5,873 nt of DNA, taken from the NCBI GenBank assembly GCA_017610545.1, contig JAFCBV010000042.1, positions 1-5,873 on the forward strand, read 5' to 3'. Below are positions 4,088 to 5,873 of the stretch, in pieces. The stretch is from Candidatus Nanohalarchaeota archaeon. Its GTDB lineage: Archaea; EX4484-52; B79-G9. Numbering within the stretch: the stretch's first letter is position 1; each line of letters starts with the position of its first letter. Below the pieces are notes generated by a model. That model ran no database searches, was not told the DNA's origin, and saw only the letters and a program-made list of their open reading frames with translations. The position numbers were made by a program, and so were the translations under genes.

Positions 4088-5872
4088 TTAGCATGTCGTG
4101 GGTGGTGCAAATATCCCATCAACAGCAGCCAATACCCAGTACCCTGCCCCTGGGTCCATACCGCTTTCAAGTGCAAGCTGAATCCACGGATAAGGATTGT
4201 CCGGCTCCCAATATGTCAAAAGCGAGGTGAACGGCTTGTCCAACATACTTGATCCAAGCGAATAAAGCTCACAGGCAGCAGTCTTCCCATTACCGAAAGG
4301 ACCATCGTATGACAACAGCCCTTCAGTACCCCAGTACCCAATAAGATTCCATCCGGCAACAATTATCTTGCTTGGAGGCGTCATTACAGGGCTAAACAAG
4401 CTTCCACCCATTGTAAGAATAGTGCTGTTCTCACCATACACCCAGTACCCTTGCCCGGGAACCATTTCACTCAATGTGTCCGGTGCAGGTCCGGGAGTGT
4501 AGACAGACCAGTTACCTGTTTGGCTGTCATATGTCCAGACAGAATCAATCATGTCCTCTATGTCTTTGAACACCTCAGCAATGGAGTCTTTCAGCATAAC
4601 AAACGGCACAGAGATGAGGTTCCATTTCTTATTCAGTGTAATATTAAATGTCGTCCCTTCAACCTTTATCCATTCTATGTCGTGCTCACTCTCATGTCCA
4701 AGTGCGTCAGTACAATAAAACTCAAGTTGGTGCAGGCATTCTTCAGTCATAAGTATCTGCGTGCCCTCTTCAGCATCCTGCCATTCGCTCCAGTTACCAG
4801 TGTAATCCCACCAAGTTCTCCAGTGGACGGTTGTGTGGTCAACAGGATGCGGTCCTGTATCATTACATGTTAACGTTATGGGCGTCATTGTTGTTATTTT
4901 CCATTCCCATTCACAGTCGCCTGTGGAATTATCACAGTATGTGTTCGGTTCTCCAACTTCTTTTATGGGTGTTGGTGGAGTGTTATCAACAAACACACAT
5001 TGATGCGATATATTTCCCACTTTCTCCACATTGTCAAAACTGTAGTACTCTATGATGTGACAGGATTCGTTCTCAAGGTGGAACGGTTCACCGGTCCACT
5101 CTCTCCACTTCGATGGAGGCGATGCAGGATTCATTGGATCGGGCGGGGGTATGGGCACATGTGTTTTACAATCTGTGAAACAGTAGTGCCAGTCCTCTTC
5201 ATTCTCAAGTCTGGTTACACTGTAATATGTCTTGTTGACGCCTGAAGGATGCGGCAGAGGGTCTTCGGCAGACAGCACGATTTCTGTGCTTGAGTTTATC
5301 CATTCTGTCCCGTTTTCTTCAAAATATGGCCTGCCATAAGTCTTATTCGTAATTGGCGGAGTCTTGTCCATATATATGCAGTCCCATTTTATTGAACTGT
5401 TTGCATTCCCTATGCTGCTGTAATATTCAATAACATGGCAGGATTCATTTCCTCCACTGAAAGGGCCTGTGTAACTATTCCACACATCTCCATATGTGCT
5501 TGGCATCCAAGTCCCGCAATTTTCAACAGACCTGCAATAATAATCATCTGCCTCAAACCAGTTGTTCCTGTAAAAAGTAGTGTTTGTGTCTGCACACAGA
5601 TCTTCGCCTTCTTCTGTTAGTATTGCTACGCGTGAAACAGTGTCAATCCACTGCGAAACGTTATCGGTGTAATACGGGCTATAATATGTCAGGTTGTCGC
5701 AAAAGAACTCTATCTCGCAGGTTGAACTGCATCCATCACCCTCAACATCATTTCCATCATCACACTCTTCTCCGTCATCAAGTATGCCGTCACCGCAGAA
5801 AGGATGGTAATCAAGTGTGCAGTCCGGGAGGCAGGTGTAGTGTTCGGGTGCACTTCCATCGCACTCTTCATA
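4088..5872 (-). CDS. large secreted or cell-surface protein with DUF4215-type, Ig-like and WNLI modules (N-terminus missing)
   Basis: The frame is open to the right edge, so the 594 residues seen are the C-terminal part of a larger protein; the Met at 5506 is internal. Residues 1-22 (YEECDG...) look like the end of one Cys-rich repeat, and 26-52 (CGDG...GEECDDGN...GDGCSSTC) are a full DUF4215-type repeat. Three related repeats follow, built around CHVIEYYS, CHIIEYYS and CLHQLEFYC; the first two end in DKTPP or DNTPP, as in Ig/FN3-like extracellular domains. The C-terminal part (about 417-580) has two tandem modules that open with WNLI and close with PGQGYWV or PGAGYWV. I count 17 Asn-X-Ser/Thr sequons and many aromatic residues and cysteines, fitting an N-glycosylated extracellular protein. 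No C-terminal membrane segment or sorting signal is visible; it ends APPTTC. A structural, adhesive or carbohydrate-binding surface role is inferred. The signal peptide lies outside the window. Confidence 0.85.
   Translation of the reverse strand, partial: YEECDGSAPEHYTCLPDCTLDYHPFCGDGILDDGEECDDGNDVEGDGCSSTCEIEFFCDNLTYYSPYYTDNVSQWIDTVSRVAILTEEGEDLCADTNTTFYRNNWFEADDYYCRSVENCGTWMPSTYGDVWNSYTGPFSGGNESCHVIEYYSSIGNANSSIKWDCIYMDKTPPITNKTYGRPYFEENGTEWINSSTEIVLSAEDPLPHPSGVNKTYYSVTRLENEEDWHYCFTDCKTHVPIPPPDPMNPASPPSKWREWTGEPFHLENESCHIIEYYSFDNVEKVGNISHQCVFVDNTPPTPIKEVGEPNTYCDNSTGDCEWEWKITTMTPITLTCNDTGPHPVDHTTVHWRTWWDYTGNWSEWQDAEEGTQILMTEECLHQLEFYCTDALGHESEHDIEWIKVEGTTFNITLNKKWNLISVPFVMLKDSIAEVFKDIEDMIDSVWTYDSQTGNWSVYTPGPAPDTLSEMVPGQGYWVYGENSTILTMGGSLFSPVMTPPSKIIVAGWNLIGYWGTEGLLSYDGPFGNGKTAACELYSLGSSMLDKPFTSLLTYWEPDNPYPWIQLALESGMDPGAGYWVLAAVDGIFAPPTTC
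4133..4351 (-). repeat. second WNLI...PGAGYWV module
   Basis: This encodes WNLIGYWG through PGAGYWV, 73 residues. It repeats the plan of the adjacent module upstream in the protein (WNLI at the start, PGxGYWV at the end). The similarity between these ends points to an internal duplication that has since diverged. Confidence 0.6.
4439..4624 (-). repeat. first WNLI...PGQGYWV module
   Basis: This encodes WNLISVPF through PGQGYWV, 62 residues. Modules starting with WNLIS are frequent near the C-termini of archaeal and bacterial secreted proteins; their function is not firmly known to me. Confidence 0.6.
4973..5071 (-). repeat. Ig-like repeat core, second unit (NESCHIIEYYS...DNTPP)
   Basis: This 33-residue core matches the unit at 5354-5449 in the same order: NESCHxIEYYS, a short variable stretch, an aromatic or Cys strand, then D-x-TPP. 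The nucleotide sequences differ at many third positions, so this is an old protein-level duplication. Confidence 0.65.
5354..5449 (-). repeat. Ig-like repeat core, first unit (NESCHVIEYYS...DKTPP)
   Basis: This is the first copy of the 'NESCH-IEYYS ... D-TPP' core. A third, more diverged copy (CLHQLEFYCTD) lies at about 4670-4747 and leads into the WNLI modules rather than a TPP end. Confidence 0.65.
5717..5797 (-). other. DUF4215-type Cys-rich repeat within the surface protein
   Basis: The encoded segment runs from CGDGILDDGEEC to CDDGNDVEGDGC and CSSTC, with the Cys and Gly-Asp-Gly spacing of the DUF4215 (Myxococcus-type Cys-rich) repeat. A partial copy ending in C-x3-C precedes it at the right edge, so more copies may lie beyond the window. 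Confidence 0.75.
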
Positions 5873-5873
5873 A

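Noticed and set aside
4451..5245. Overlapping plus-strand open frames of 74-140 codons opposite the surface protein
   Set aside because: The minus-strand frame is continuous, has repeated domains and runs the full length. The plus-strand frames show no recognisable protein pattern and overlap each other.
1..5873. CRISPR array, tRNA, rRNA, riboswitch or insertion sequence
   Set aside because: I saw no regularly spaced repeats, tRNA-like cloverleaf, conserved rRNA stretch, transposase or terminal inverted repeats. The only notable nucleotide repeat is the 31-bp pair.

Overview
This 5.9 kb window most likely comes from an archaeon, probably an uncultivated one and possibly of the DPANN type; the lineage is inference. 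Three things point to archaea. PurA is the short archaeal form (331 aa, against about 430 aa in bacteria). Several genes carry a TATA-like box centred about 27 nt upstream of the start codon, with no Shine-Dalgarno sequence, as expected for leaderless archaeal transcripts. The right end encodes a large secreted protein rich in Asn-X-Ser/Thr sequons, of a kind common in archaeal surface layers. No RNA gene, CRISPR array, integrase or transposase is visible.

Layout. Positions 1-88 hold one copy of a 31-bp repeat, a short partial reading frame leaving the left edge, and a TATA-like promoter. An MFS transporter follows on the plus strand (89-1276). It converges, with only 2 bp between stop codons, on purA (1279-2274, minus). 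The second copy of the repeat forms the last codons of purA, so the transporter is bracketed by identical direct repeats. A 69-bp AT-rich divergent intergenic region then leads to a plus-strand pair: a membrane-anchored exported protein of unknown function (2344-3051) and a small polytopic membrane protein weakly resembling BofA (3060-3413).

Next is an AT-rich toxin-antitoxin locus of unusual form. A RelE/ParE-like toxin gene on the plus strand (3520-3777) is interrupted by an in-frame TAG. A RelB/Phd-like antitoxin on the minus strand (3777-3971, stop at 3774-3776) faces it tail to tail, with overlapping stop codons. The rest of the window (4088 to the right edge, minus) is the C-terminal part, 594 residues, of a multidomain extracellular protein whose N-terminus lies outside the window. 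It has Cys-rich DUF4215-type repeats, three related Ig-like repeats, and two tandem 'WNLI...PGxGYWV' modules.

The genes do not form one pathway. PurA is purine housekeeping, the TA pair and the repeat-flanked transporter look like accessory insertions, and the exported proteins concern the cell surface. The points most worth following are the repeat that copies the 3' end of purA, and the convergent TA pair with a nonsense codon in the toxin. I found no convincing new multi-gene system.
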